A stretch of 64,000 bases of DNA. It comes from Flavobacterium sp. TAB 87 (GTDB lineage Bacteria; Bacteroidota; Bacteroidia; Flavobacteriales; Flavobacteriaceae). The position numbers and the translations under genes were made by a program. The first letter of the stretch is position 1. The number at the start of each line of letters is the position of its first letter. The DNA is taken from positions 1 to 64,000 of the forward strand of contig NZ_LLWK01000032.1 of assembly GCF_001529295.1 (NCBI RefSeq), given 5' to 3'. Below the pieces are notes generated by a model, which ran no database searches, was not told the origin of the DNA, and saw nothing but the letters and a program-made list of their open reading frames with translations. Below are positions 54,589 to 62,677 of this stretch, piece after piece.

Positions 54589-57024
54589 TTAAGATTTTAA
54601 ACCTTTTTTTCTATTCCAATATATTCCTCCTACTAATAACAGTAACATACCGATTGAACTAATTAATGCAATTGTTCCTCCCGTTTTTATGACTTGAGGT
54701 TCAAATTTAAATTCGATCGTATGCTTTCCTCCCGGAACTTCCATTGCTCTTAACACGTAATCCACAGGGAAATGTTCGGTTAATGTTCCATCAACATAGG
54801 CGTTCCATCCATTCTCATAATATATTTCAGAAAAAACAGCAATACCATCATTCAAATTATCTGATTGATATTTTAAGTAATTCGGTTTGTAATCTTGTAA
54901 CGTAATTGTTCCTCGTGTATCCCACTTTTTACGTAAACGGGCATCGGTAAACTTAGCACCATAATCTTGCACATTAAATACAGCAATAGTTTTTGTATCT
55001 ATATTTCGCAATTGTTGCATTTCGTCATCTGGAGATGTAACTATTTTAATGCTCTCAACGAACCAAGCGTTACCATTTGCGTCCGGATTTACAGTTGGAA
55101 ACTCTTTTCCTTCTTTATCCGTTTGAATAATATACTTTACATTCAACATATCCAACACTTCCATATTGTTTTGAGCAATTTGGTAGTCAAATAATTGTTG
55201 CATTTTTCTAGGTTTTGCGGCATGATATCCTCCAATAGATTTATGGAAAAATGAAGCGCGCGCACTCGAAAAATTACCATTTACTTCAAATACTCTGTAA
55301 TGCGAAGGATCTTGCAAAATTTGAACATCAGACTGTGTTTCTTGAAAAGGATTTTCAATTTCGCGTGCAGAAACGAAGTCTTTAGCAGAAACATATTTTT
55401 TATCTACAAAGAACAAATCAAAAATCATAAAAATACTTACAATTATAAGCGTTGTTTTTTGACTTAATTTACCTTTAAGAAAAAACCAAAATGCGGCAAA
55501 AACTACAAGAATAAAAAATCCTGAACGAAGCAAATCGGCAGAATACATTGTCTTTCGATCTTCTTTTAAAGCATCGACAAACCCAGGGCCGTAACTTTGT
55601 AAATAATAACCGTCGCTCGCTCCTGCAAAATTAAACATACTTTTAGAAACTAGTAAAATCAATAAGATTCCGAACGATACCGCAGCGGTTTCTAGCAAAC
55701 CTTTTTGCGCTTTTTTCGAATTGATTTCTTTAAAATTGAAAAAAGATTGCAATCCCATAATAGCTAAAACAGGCACGCACAATTCAAGTAAAACCTGAAT
55801 TGAAGAAACGGCTCTAAATTTATCATACATTGGAACAAAATCAATAAAGAAGTCGGTTAAAAACGCAAAGTTTTTACCCCAAGAAAGTAATAGTGAAATT
55901 ACTGCTCCCGACAAGAATACATATTTAATTTTTCGATCGTCAAGAAAAAGAGCTAAAACAGCGAGAAAGAAAACTACAACTCCGATATAAGCTGGAGCAG
56001 CGACAATCGGCTGATCTCCCCAGTACGAAGGCACGCCAGAAACGAAATCCTGTGCTTGATTTGATGGTACACCTTGCTGCACCATAAACTCGTACATTTT
56101 ACTATCGGTTCCCACATTTTCATGATTCGATCCACCAAAAATACGCGGCGCGATAAGGTTTAAACTTTCCGTAATTCCGTAACTGTATTCAGTTATATAG
56201 TCGCGACTTAAGGCGCTATTTTCAGTAATTCTTGAGCCGTCAGGATTAATTTTTAACTCCCCTTTTCCACGAGTACTAAATGCTGCATATTCTGAAGTTG
56301 CCATTAAATTGGTAGCATTAGAGCCTATGGCAAAAACAGCAGCTATTGCAAAAGTTCCAAAAGCAAAACCTAATGATTTTAAGTCTTTTTCTTTAATTCT
56401 TCCGTAAATAAAATAAATAGAAAGAACGATTAAAAAGATCAGTAAATAATAGGTCATCTGAAAGTGGTTGGCGTTTATTTCTAAGGCTGCGGCAAACATC
56501 GTTAGCAAACCACCGACAATAAATCTGCGTTGATAAACCATAATACAACCGGCAACCACAAGTGGCATGTAGGCAATAGCGTGCGCTTTGGCATTATGCC
56601 CAACACCCAGTATAATAATTAAATAAGTAGAAAACCCAAAAGCCAAGGCACCAATAAATCCCTTTAATGGATCTACTTTTAGCACTAATAGCAAACCATA
56701 AAAACCTAAGAAATAAAGAAATAAATAGTCAGCAGGTCGTGGTAAAAAACGCAAAGCGTCGTCTAAATGACCAATGTAATCGTGTGGATATTTCGCGCCC
56801 AATTGGTAAGTTGGCATTCCGCCAAAAGCTGAGTTTGTCCAATAAGGTTCCGTATGCTCTTGAGCCCTAAAATCGTTTTGCTCCTTAGCCATTCCGACAT
56901 ATTGAGCAATATCCGACTGAAAAATTTGTTTTCCTTGTAAAACAGGATAAAAATATATTAAAGAAACAAGCACAAAACCTACTATTACTAGGGCGTGCGG
57001 ATAAAATTTATTTACTATTTTCAA
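54589..57024 (-). CDS. YfhO family membrane protein
   Basis: 811 residues. A multi-helix N-terminal part (about twelve helices over residues 12-560) and a C-terminal soluble domain with a last helix near 785-803. The YfhO pattern (GT-C-like membrane glycosyltransferase, PF09586) is seen in the first loop (FQSDIAQYVGMAKEQNDF), the WTNSAFGGMPTYQLG segment and the C-terminal YYENGWNAYVDG. In Gram-positives YfhO glycosylates teichoic acid; here it likely works with the GT4 and flippase on surface glycan. Confidence 0.9.
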   Translation of the reverse strand: MKIVNKFYPHALVIVGFVLVSLIYFYPVLQGKQIFQSDIAQYVGMAKEQNDFRAQEHTEPYWTNSAFGGMPTYQLGAKYPHDYIGHLDDALRFLPRPADYLFLYFLGFYGLLLVLKVDPLKGFIGALAFGFSTYLIIILGVGHNAKAHAIAYMPLVVAGCIMVYQRRFIVGGLLTMFAAALEINANHFQMTYYLLIFLIVLSIYFIYGRIKEKDLKSLGFAFGTFAIAAVFAIGSNATNLMATSEYAAFSTRGKGELKINPDGSRITENSALSRDYITEYSYGITESLNLIAPRIFGGSNHENVGTDSKMYEFMVQQGVPSNQAQDFVSGVPSYWGDQPIVAAPAYIGVVVFFLAVLALFLDDRKIKYVFLSGAVISLLLSWGKNFAFLTDFFIDFVPMYDKFRAVSSIQVLLELCVPVLAIMGLQSFFNFKEINSKKAQKGLLETAAVSFGILLILLVSKSMFNFAGASDGYYLQSYGPGFVDALKEDRKTMYSADLLRSGFFILVVFAAFWFFLKGKLSQKTTLIIVSIFMIFDLFFVDKKYVSAKDFVSAREIENPFQETQSDVQILQDPSHYRVFEVNGNFSSARASFFHKSIGGYHAAKPRKMQQLFDYQIAQNNMEVLDMLNVKYIIQTDKEGKEFPTVNPDANGNAWFVESIKIVTSPDDEMQQLRNIDTKTIAVFNVQDYGAKFTDARLRKKWDTRGTITLQDYKPNYLKYQSDNLNDGIAVFSEIYYENGWNAYVDGTLTEHFPVDYVLRAMEVPGGKHTIEFKFEPQVIKTGGTIALISSIGMLLLLVGGIYWNRKKGLKS

Positions 57025-57073
57025 AGTAGTTGGGTTTGGTTTTAAGATGATTTTTCGCTTATAAAAAGCAAAT

Positions 57074-57373
57074 CTAATCTATTTCTTCGTAATCAACATA
57101 TTCACCGACTTTTTTGGTTTCGTGCGGGTATTTAGAATTGGCTGTTTTAGAAATAACTTCGTCTTTACTACTTTGTTTTTTTTGCCATGAATTGTCCTGA
57201 CGGTATTGCTGAGAATACTGTTGTTGCTGTTGTTGAAAATTCTCCGTGGCTTTGTTAACGACTTTTTTCATAACAATGGGAAAAAGCAATTTAAAAACAA
57301 ATTTAAAGATGTAATAAAAAGCCACAATGTAAAAAATTGATCGTATAAGTCCTGAAAAAGATGCTTCTTGCAT
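57074..57373 (-). CDS. DUF4834 family protein
   Basis: 99 residues: one N-terminal membrane helix (about 10-35; GLIRSIFYIVAFYYIFKFVFKLLFPIVMKKV) and a Gln-rich disordered tail (QQQQQYSQQY) ending acidic (YVDYEEID). DUF4834 is a Bacteroidota family of unknown role. First gene of the polysaccharide operon, 49 bases before YfhO. Confidence 0.85.
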   Translation of the reverse strand: MQEASFSGLIRSIFYIVAFYYIFKFVFKLLFPIVMKKVVNKATENFQQQQQQYSQQYRQDNSWQKKQSSKDEVISKTANSKYPHETKKVGEYVDYEEID

Positions 57374-57389
57374 AACTATAAAATTTTTT

Positions 57390-57424
57390 CAAAATTAGTG
57401 AATCCGTTGGTTAAAATTAACAAA
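57390..57424 (-). promoter_or_regulatory. Promoter of the DUF4834-YfhO-GT4-flippase operon
   Basis: Read leftward: TTTG (57424-57421), 23 bases, TAATTTTG (57397-57390), 17 bases before the DUF4834 start. Spacing is at the upper end of the consensus. Confidence 0.5.
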
Positions 57425-57494
57425 TCCATCTTAAATAAATAATAAAATAAGTACATTTGAAATACGTTATAGCTTTATCCAAATAAAAAAAAAT

Positions 57495-58460
57495 ATGAAT
57501 TTAATTAAACAGGTTTTCTCTACCGGAATTTTACTTTTACCTCAACTTTTTTTCGCTCAATATACTGATGTAATCAACTCAAATCGCCCGGGCGAAACCA
57601 TGTCTGCATTTGCAGTTGGAAAAACAGTAATTCAGGCAGAAACCGGAATTTATGGTATTCAAGAAAAACACGATTTACTGCATACGGATGCATCGGGTTT
57701 TGGTATGGATTTAACCTTGCGTTATGGCGCATTTTTAGAAAAACTAGAGTTCATTGTAGATTTGCAGTATCAAATGCAAAACGTAACTGCTCCTTACACT
57801 ACTTACGAAAAAAATGACTTCAAACAAACTAACTTAGGCGCTAAGTATTTGCTTTACGATCCATTTAAAAATTACGACAAAAAGACCAATATTTATAGTT
57901 GGGATGCGAATCAAGGATTTAATTGGCATCAATTAATTCCCGCGGTTTCAGTGTTTGCAGGTGCTAATTTTGTTTTTAAAGGAAATCCATATGCTTTTAC
58001 TCCAAAAACAAGCATTTCTCCTAAAGCCATGCTAATTACTCAACATCATTTTGGTGGTAAATGGGTATTTGTTACAAACGTTATTGCCGACTATATAACT
58101 ACCGATTATCCAAGTTATGGATACGTACTTACTTTAACGCGCGGATTTAATGACAAATGGTCGGGTTTTGTTGAAAATCAAGGTTACAAAAGTGATTTTT
58201 ACAGCGACGCTCTTCTTCGTGGTGGTGCAGCTTATTTGATTGGAAAGAATATGCAAATCGATGCTTCTTTAACTACTAACTTTAAAAACACTCCTTCTGT
58301 TTTGTACGGCGGAATTGGTTTTTCATGGCGTTACGATGGAAGATATGAAGAAGTACACACCATGACTTTTGAAAAAGAAAGTATAAAGAAAAGTAAAAAA
58401 GGAAAAAAAGAAGTCGATTCCCAAGAAGTTGAACGCGTACGTAAAGGAAAATACGAATAA
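57495..58460 (+). CDS. Outer-membrane beta-barrel protein, MetA-pathway/transporter-like
   Basis: 321 residues with a signal peptide (about 1-20, FFAQ) and repeated amphipathic aromatic-ended strands. The NSNRPGETMSAFAVGKTVIQAETG opening and closing FSWRYDGRYEE fit the PF13557-like outer-membrane family. A Lys/Glu-rich tail follows the last strand. Role unknown, perhaps passive transport. A TACATTTG -7 box lies at 57452-57459. It is divergent from the polysaccharide operon; the GNAT-like gene starts 76 bases downstream. Confidence 0.8.
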   Translation: MNLIKQVFSTGILLLPQLFFAQYTDVINSNRPGETMSAFAVGKTVIQAETGIYGIQEKHDLLHTDASGFGMDLTLRYGAFLEKLEFIVDLQYQMQNVTAPYTTYEKNDFKQTNLGAKYLLYDPFKNYDKKTNIYSWDANQGFNWHQLIPAVSVFAGANFVFKGNPYAFTPKTSISPKAMLITQHHFGGKWVFVTNVIADYITTDYPSYGYVLTLTRGFNDKWSGFVENQGYKSDFYSDALLRGGAAYLIGKNMQIDASLTTNFKNTPSVLYGGIGFSWRYDGRYEEVHTMTFEKESIKKSKKGKKEVDSQEVERVRKGKYE

Positions 58461-58536
58461 TAATTAATTGATTTTTACTATTATTTACTGAACTTGCACG
58501 ATAATAATCTTCAAAAAATACCAAATAAAAAGTTGT

Positions 58537-59655
58537 ATGATTACAATAAAAGAGGCTAAAACCAAGAAAGAACTTACCGAATCAATCAAATTTAGTTTTG
58601 AGTTGTACAAGAACAATCCTTATTGGATTCCACCTCTTATTGCAGATGAATTGGAAGGTTTTGATAAAACAAAAAATCCGGCATTTGAAAATGCAGAAGC
58701 TTATTTTTATGTCGCTTATAAGGATGGAAAGATGGCAGGAAGAATAACGGCCATTATTAACTGGTCTGAAGTCAAAAACCAAGGTAAGAATAAAGTCCGT
58801 TTTGGATGGTTTGATGTCATCGACGATATTGAAGTGACTAAAGCATTGCTTGAAAAAGTATATGAGTTGGGACAAAAAAACAATATGGACCATGTTGAAG
58901 GTCCGATGGGATTTTCAAATTTGGACAAAGTTGGTTTGCTGACCAAAGGTTTTGATGAAATTGGAACCATGATTACGTGGTATAATTTTCCTTATTATGT
59001 TACTCATTTAGAACAATTGGGTTTTGCTGTTGAAAAAGAGTTTATCGAAAGTACATTTCCTTTTTCGAATGTAAAACCAGAATTTTTTATGAAAGCGACT
59101 CGCATTATTAAAGAACGCTTTGGCTTGCGATCGATCAGTTTTACTTCAACTAAAGAAGTTATGGAACGTGTTGATGAAATGTTTGATCTTTTTAATACAT
59201 CTTACGAGAAATTAGCTTCGTTCGTTGCTGTCTCTGATACGCAAAAGGCTTATTTCAAGAAAAAATACATCAATTTAATTAATCCCGAATACATTAAATT
59301 TGTTGTAGATAAAAATGAGAAATTAGTCGCTTTTAGTATTGTAATGCCAAGTCTGTCTCAAGCCTTAAAGAAAGCCAATGGTAAATTATTCCCTTTTGGT
59401 TTTATACATTTGTTACGTGCTAAAAAACACAGTAAAGATGTTCTTTTTTATCTTATCGGAGTTGCACCAGAATACCAAAATAAAGGTGTTACTGCTTTAA
59501 TATTTGAAGAGTATTACAAAACTTTTACAGAAAAAGGAATTGAGACTTGTATTAGAACGCCCGAATTACTTGAGAATAATGCCATTCATTTGTTATGGAA
59601 AAATTTTGATCCGCGATTACATTGCGAAAGAAAAACCTATCGAAAAGAATTATAA
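58537..59655 (+). CDS. GNAT-like protein
   Basis: 372 residues with two acetyltransferase-like halves: N-terminal KELTESIKFSFELYKNNPYWIPPL and AGRITAIINW; C-terminal LIGVAPEYQNKGVTALIFEEYYK, which contains the acetyl-CoA loop pattern (V-A-P-x-x-Q-x-K-G-V). Homologues in Bacteroidota are often called N-acetyltransferase or, wrongly I think, GTP cyclohydrolase. Substrate unknown. Probably transcribed with the barrel gene or alone; a terminator follows. Confidence 0.8.
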   Translation: MITIKEAKTKKELTESIKFSFELYKNNPYWIPPLIADELEGFDKTKNPAFENAEAYFYVAYKDGKMAGRITAIINWSEVKNQGKNKVRFGWFDVIDDIEVTKALLEKVYELGQKNNMDHVEGPMGFSNLDKVGLLTKGFDEIGTMITWYNFPYYVTHLEQLGFAVEKEFIESTFPFSNVKPEFFMKATRIIKERFGLRSISFTSTKEVMERVDEMFDLFNTSYEKLASFVAVSDTQKAYFKKKYINLINPEYIKFVVDKNEKLVAFSIVMPSLSQALKKANGKLFPFGFIHLLRAKKHSKDVLFYLIGVAPEYQNKGVTALIFEEYYKTFTEKGIETCIRTPELLENNAIHLLWKNFDPRLHCERKTYRKEL

Positions 59656-59659
59656 TTAT

Positions 59660-59696
59660 AAAAAAAAATCCAATCAGTTACGATTGGATTTTTTTT
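59660..59696. terminator. Bidirectional terminator
   Basis: AAAAAATCCAATC-agttac-GATTGGATTTTTTT between convergent genes. Confidence 0.9.
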
Positions 59697-59709
59697 ATGG
59701 TTTCTTAAT

Positions 59710-60186
59710 TTATTCTTTACAATCAATTTTATTGTAAATAACATTTCCGTCAAATTTAATTTTGCTTTTATCTTTAAAAACTACTTTATCATTCGCTTCT
59801 ACAACATCACCATATCCTTCAATATACGTGGTAGCATCCTTTTTAAGAAAAGCTAATTCTCTAACCGAAGTTTTTCCTTCTGATTGATAATTGTACTCTG
59901 CAAAAATCGTATCTCCCTTTACATTTCCTAAGATCGTACCAAAGCTTTTATCTTTTTGATAATAAGAGTAATTTAATTCTCCCTTAAATTCATTTATACT
60001 ATTTACATCTACAGTTAGTGTAATGGTATCCTTATCAACTATAGCTTGATAACATTCTTTAACAGGCGTCTCCATTGGCGCTTCTACTTCCAAAGGTGGA
60101 ACAACAACTTGGTCTTTATTGTTTTTTACACACGAAGAAAGTACGGCAATTAAAAGGATATTACTTAAGATATAGATTGATTTCAT
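59710..60186 (-). CDS. Small lipoprotein, unknown
   Basis: 158 residues. Lipoprotein signal peptide with lipobox LSSC (Cys19), then a Pro/Val-rich spacer and a beta-rich domain (TITLTVDVNSINEFKGELNYSYYQKDKS; TIFAEYNYQSEG). Envelope-anchored; the pattern of short strands with D/E/K edges resembles a small lipocalin-like fold, but no family is certain. Single gene. Confidence 0.82.
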   Translation of the reverse strand: MKSIYILSNILLIAVLSSCVKNNKDQVVVPPLEVEAPMETPVKECYQAIVDKDTITLTVDVNSINEFKGELNYSYYQKDKSFGTILGNVKGDTIFAEYNYQSEGKTSVRELAFLKKDATTYIEGYGDVVEANDKVVFKDKSKIKFDGNVIYNKIDCKE

Positions 60187-60230
60187 AATTCTGGTTTTAC
60201 TGGTTTATATCGTGTAAAGTTATTTTAAAA

Positions 60231-60267
60231 CAAAAAAAATCCATTCATATAACGAATGGATTTTCTT
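60231..60267 (-). terminator. Terminator of the oxoamine synthase gene
   Basis: Read leftward: GAAAATCCATTC-gttatat-GAATGGATTTTTTTTG. Confidence 0.85.
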
Positions 60268-60305
60268 ATATAATTCCCATAATGAGAATTTAGTGCTTTA
60301 TTGAA

Positions 60306-61568
60306 CTATGCGTCCAAATCTACTTTAGTTTTACTTGCAATTTCTTTGTACGTTCCGTTTTCTAATTTTTCACGAATCGCTTCAAAAGCAGTTAATGTCT
60401 GATCAATATCAGCCAACGTATGCGGCGCAGTTGGAATAACACGTAATAAAATCATTCCTTTTGGAATAACTGGATAAATTACAATCGATAAGAAGATACC
60501 GTAGTTCTCTCTTAAATCGTTTACCATAACCATTGCTTCTGGCACACTTCCTTCAAGATATACTGGCGTAACACAGGTGTTTGTATCTCCAATATTAAAG
60601 CCTTTACTTCTCAATCCAGATTGCAGTGCGTTTACATTTTCCCATAATTTATCTTTCAATCCTGGGTTGTCACGTAAGAGTTGTAAACGTTTTAACGACC
60701 CAATAGTTTGAATCATTGGTAATGCTTTTGCAAACATTTGAGAACGTAAATTGTACTTTAAATAATCAATTATATCTTGATCTGCCGCTACAAATGCGCC
60801 GATATTTGCCATCGATTTTGCAAATGTAGAAAAGTAAACATCTATTCCATCTTGGCAACCTTGCTCCTCACCTGCTCCAGCTCCTGTTTTACCTAGTGTA
60901 CCAAAGCCGTGCGCATCGTCTACCAACAAACGGAAATTGTATTTCTCTTTCATGGCAACAATCTCTTTCAACTTTCCTTGTTGACCACGCATTCCAAAAA
61001 CACCTTCAGTAATGAATAAAATTCCTCCTCCAGTTTCTGTAGCTATTTTAGTGGCACGTTGCAAGTTTTTCTCCATGCTCTCGATATCGTTATGACGATA
61101 GGTAAAACGTTTCCCCATGTGCAAACGAACCCCATCAATAATACAAGCATGACCATCAACATCATATACAATTACGTCATTTTTAGTCACCAAAGCATCA
61201 ATAATAGATACCATTCCTTGGTAACCGAAGTTCAATAAGTAAGCCGCTTCTTTTTGTACAAACTGAGCCAGCTCATTTTCTAATTGTTCATGGTATTTAG
61301 TATGTCCACTCATCATGCGCGCTCCCATTGGGGCAGCTGCTCCGTATTCTAATGCTGCTTCTGCATCTATTTTACGCACTTCTGGATGGTTTGCAAGACC
61401 CAAATAGTCATTCAAACTCCAGTTTAAAACTTCTTTTCCTTGAAATTTCATTCTCGGACCTAATTCCCCTTCTAATTTTGGAAAAACAAAATAACCTTCT
61501 GCTTGAGAAGCCCATTTTCCTAAAGGACCTTTATTGTTTTGGATTCTTTCGAATAAATCTTTTACCAT
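60306..61568 (-). CDS. Alpha-oxoamine synthase (serine palmitoyltransferase-like)
   Basis: 420 residues, PLP-dependent fold type I. Lys251 in STFAKSMANIG binds PLP; VDDAHGFGTLG (217-225) and the stacking His140 (DVDGHAC) are in place, and GMRGQQG is the family signature. Members join an acyl thioester to an amino acid with loss of CO2. In Flavobacteria close relatives make sphingoid bases (from serine) or sulfonolipid capnine (from cysteate); I cannot separate these by eye. Biotin-type KAPA synthase is less likely because no bio gene is near. -7 box TAATTTTG at 61610-61603. Confidence 0.88.
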   Translation of the reverse strand: MVKDLFERIQNNKGPLGKWASQAEGYFVFPKLEGELGPRMKFQGKEVLNWSLNDYLGLANHPEVRKIDAEAALEYGAAAPMGARMMSGHTKYHEQLENELAQFVQKEAAYLLNFGYQGMVSIIDALVTKNDVIVYDVDGHACIIDGVRLHMGKRFTYRHNDIESMEKNLQRATKIATETGGGILFITEGVFGMRGQQGKLKEIVAMKEKYNFRLLVDDAHGFGTLGKTGAGAGEEQGCQDGIDVYFSTFAKSMANIGAFVAADQDIIDYLKYNLRSQMFAKALPMIQTIGSLKRLQLLRDNPGLKDKLWENVNALQSGLRSKGFNIGDTNTCVTPVYLEGSVPEAMVMVNDLRENYGIFLSIVIYPVIPKGMILLRVIPTAPHTLADIDQTLTAFEAIREKLENGTYKEIASKTKVDLDA

Positions 61569-61830
61569 AATTTGTGGTGTATTGTTATGTTTTAACAGCG
61601 TGCAAAATTAAGGATTATTATCTAAAAATACAGATTGGCTCTTACTTTTATTTAGAAAAATCCTAAAAAACCGCCATTAGCTGAGGATACTTTAGCTTTA
61701 TAGTTCAATTTGTTAGCTGCTTAAATGCTTTTAGAATTATAAAACTGAGATTTAACGTACACGACAGATAAATAAAATCATCTTTTAAATGATTTGAACA
61801 CCTAAGTAGCTTCCAAATGAAGTTCAGGAA

Positions 61831-62577
61831 CTACGTCCCTCTAAATTCCACTTTGATTTTTTCTCGGTTCCAGTTTTTAGTCACATCAGTCCGAATCGAA
61901 AGTGGCAAATTACCCAAGGTAGCGACATTATTAACAAAATGCTGAATGTAAAATGTACCTTCATATTGATTTTTTTCTACATAATCGAGCATTAGCGCTA
62001 ATTCTACTTCATCAATTAAATCTGAGTGTAAAGTGGTTCGGACTTCAAATTGAATGGTACTACACAACAATAAACGAAAAGATTCTTCGAAAACAGCAAA
62101 GAGGTCAGATTGTGTCACCTTCTGAAATTTTTCTGCTAAAGCTTTAAAATCCAAAGCAACGTAATCAATTAATTTTTCATTGATTAATTGCCGAAGCACT
62201 TTTGGATTAGAGCCGTTGGTGTCGATTTTTACAGCAAATCCTAAGTCTTTTATTTGTTTGATAAAAGGAATCAAGTTTTTATGCAAACTGCATTCGCCTC
62301 CGCTTAAAACGACTGCATCGAGTAATCCTTTTCTTTTTTCTAAAAAAGACAAGGCGGTATCAAAAGAAATTTTGCCTTTTCCCAATACAATTTCGGGATT
62401 GTAGCAATACAAGCATCGCATATTACAGCCTGCAAACCAAAGAATGCAAGCTGATTTATGCGGATAGTCTAATAAAGTAAAAGGCGTAATGCTAAAGATT
62501 GCTTTAGCTGCATTTTCTTTCTGTGAAATGTGTGCGTTGTTTGTGTTCACCTTTTTTTCCAATATTAAAACTTTCAA
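61831..62577 (-). CDS. nrdG: Anaerobic ribonucleotide reductase activating protein, radical SAM
   Basis: Up to 248 residues. The Cys-x3-Cys-x2-Cys cluster is Cys51, Cys55, Cys58 in GCNMRCLYCYN, with GGE at about 93-95 as the SAM motif. The true start is uncertain: conserved sequence begins near SITPFTLLDYP (about residue 29), and a GTG at 62550 or a later start may be used. NrdG makes the glycyl radical on NrdD. Its 5' end overlaps the small glycyl-radical frame. Confidence 0.9.
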   Translation of the reverse strand: MKVLILEKKVNTNNAHISQKENAAKAIFSITPFTLLDYPHKSACILWFAGCNMRCLYCYNPEIVLGKGKISFDTALSFLEKRKGLLDAVVLSGGECSLHKNLIPFIKQIKDLGFAVKIDTNGSNPKVLRQLINEKLIDYVALDFKALAEKFQKVTQSDLFAVFEESFRLLLCSTIQFEVRTTLHSDLIDEVELALMLDYVEKNQYEGTFYIQHFVNNVATLGNLPLSIRTDVTKNWNREKIKVEFRGT

Positions 62578-62677
62578 CCGGTCTGTGATAGCCCATTACT
62601 CTTGTGTAAACCAAACATTTAGTTCTCAAACTTTGGTTTTTTTCTAAAATCTCAATTGTGTAATTCATATGTTTCAT
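62504..62677 (-). CDS. Separate glycyl-radical segment of NrdD
   Basis: A 57-codon frame from ATG 62677 (MKHMNYTIEILEKNQSLR) contains KCLVYTRVMGYHRPVESFN, the glycyl-radical site (Gly in RVMGY), then IGKKGEHKQR. This is what normally ends NrdD. It is one frame off nrdD, overlaps its last eight codons, and overlaps the 5' part of the annotated nrdG frame. Either the domain is a detached subunit, as GrcA/YfiD is for pyruvate formate-lyase, or it is joined by a +1 shift at the A-run 62677-62681, or a one-base sequence error splits the gene. Confidence 0.75.
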   Translation of the reverse strand: MKHMNYTIEILEKNQSLRTKCLVYTRVMGYHRPVESFNIGKKGEHKQRTHFTERKCS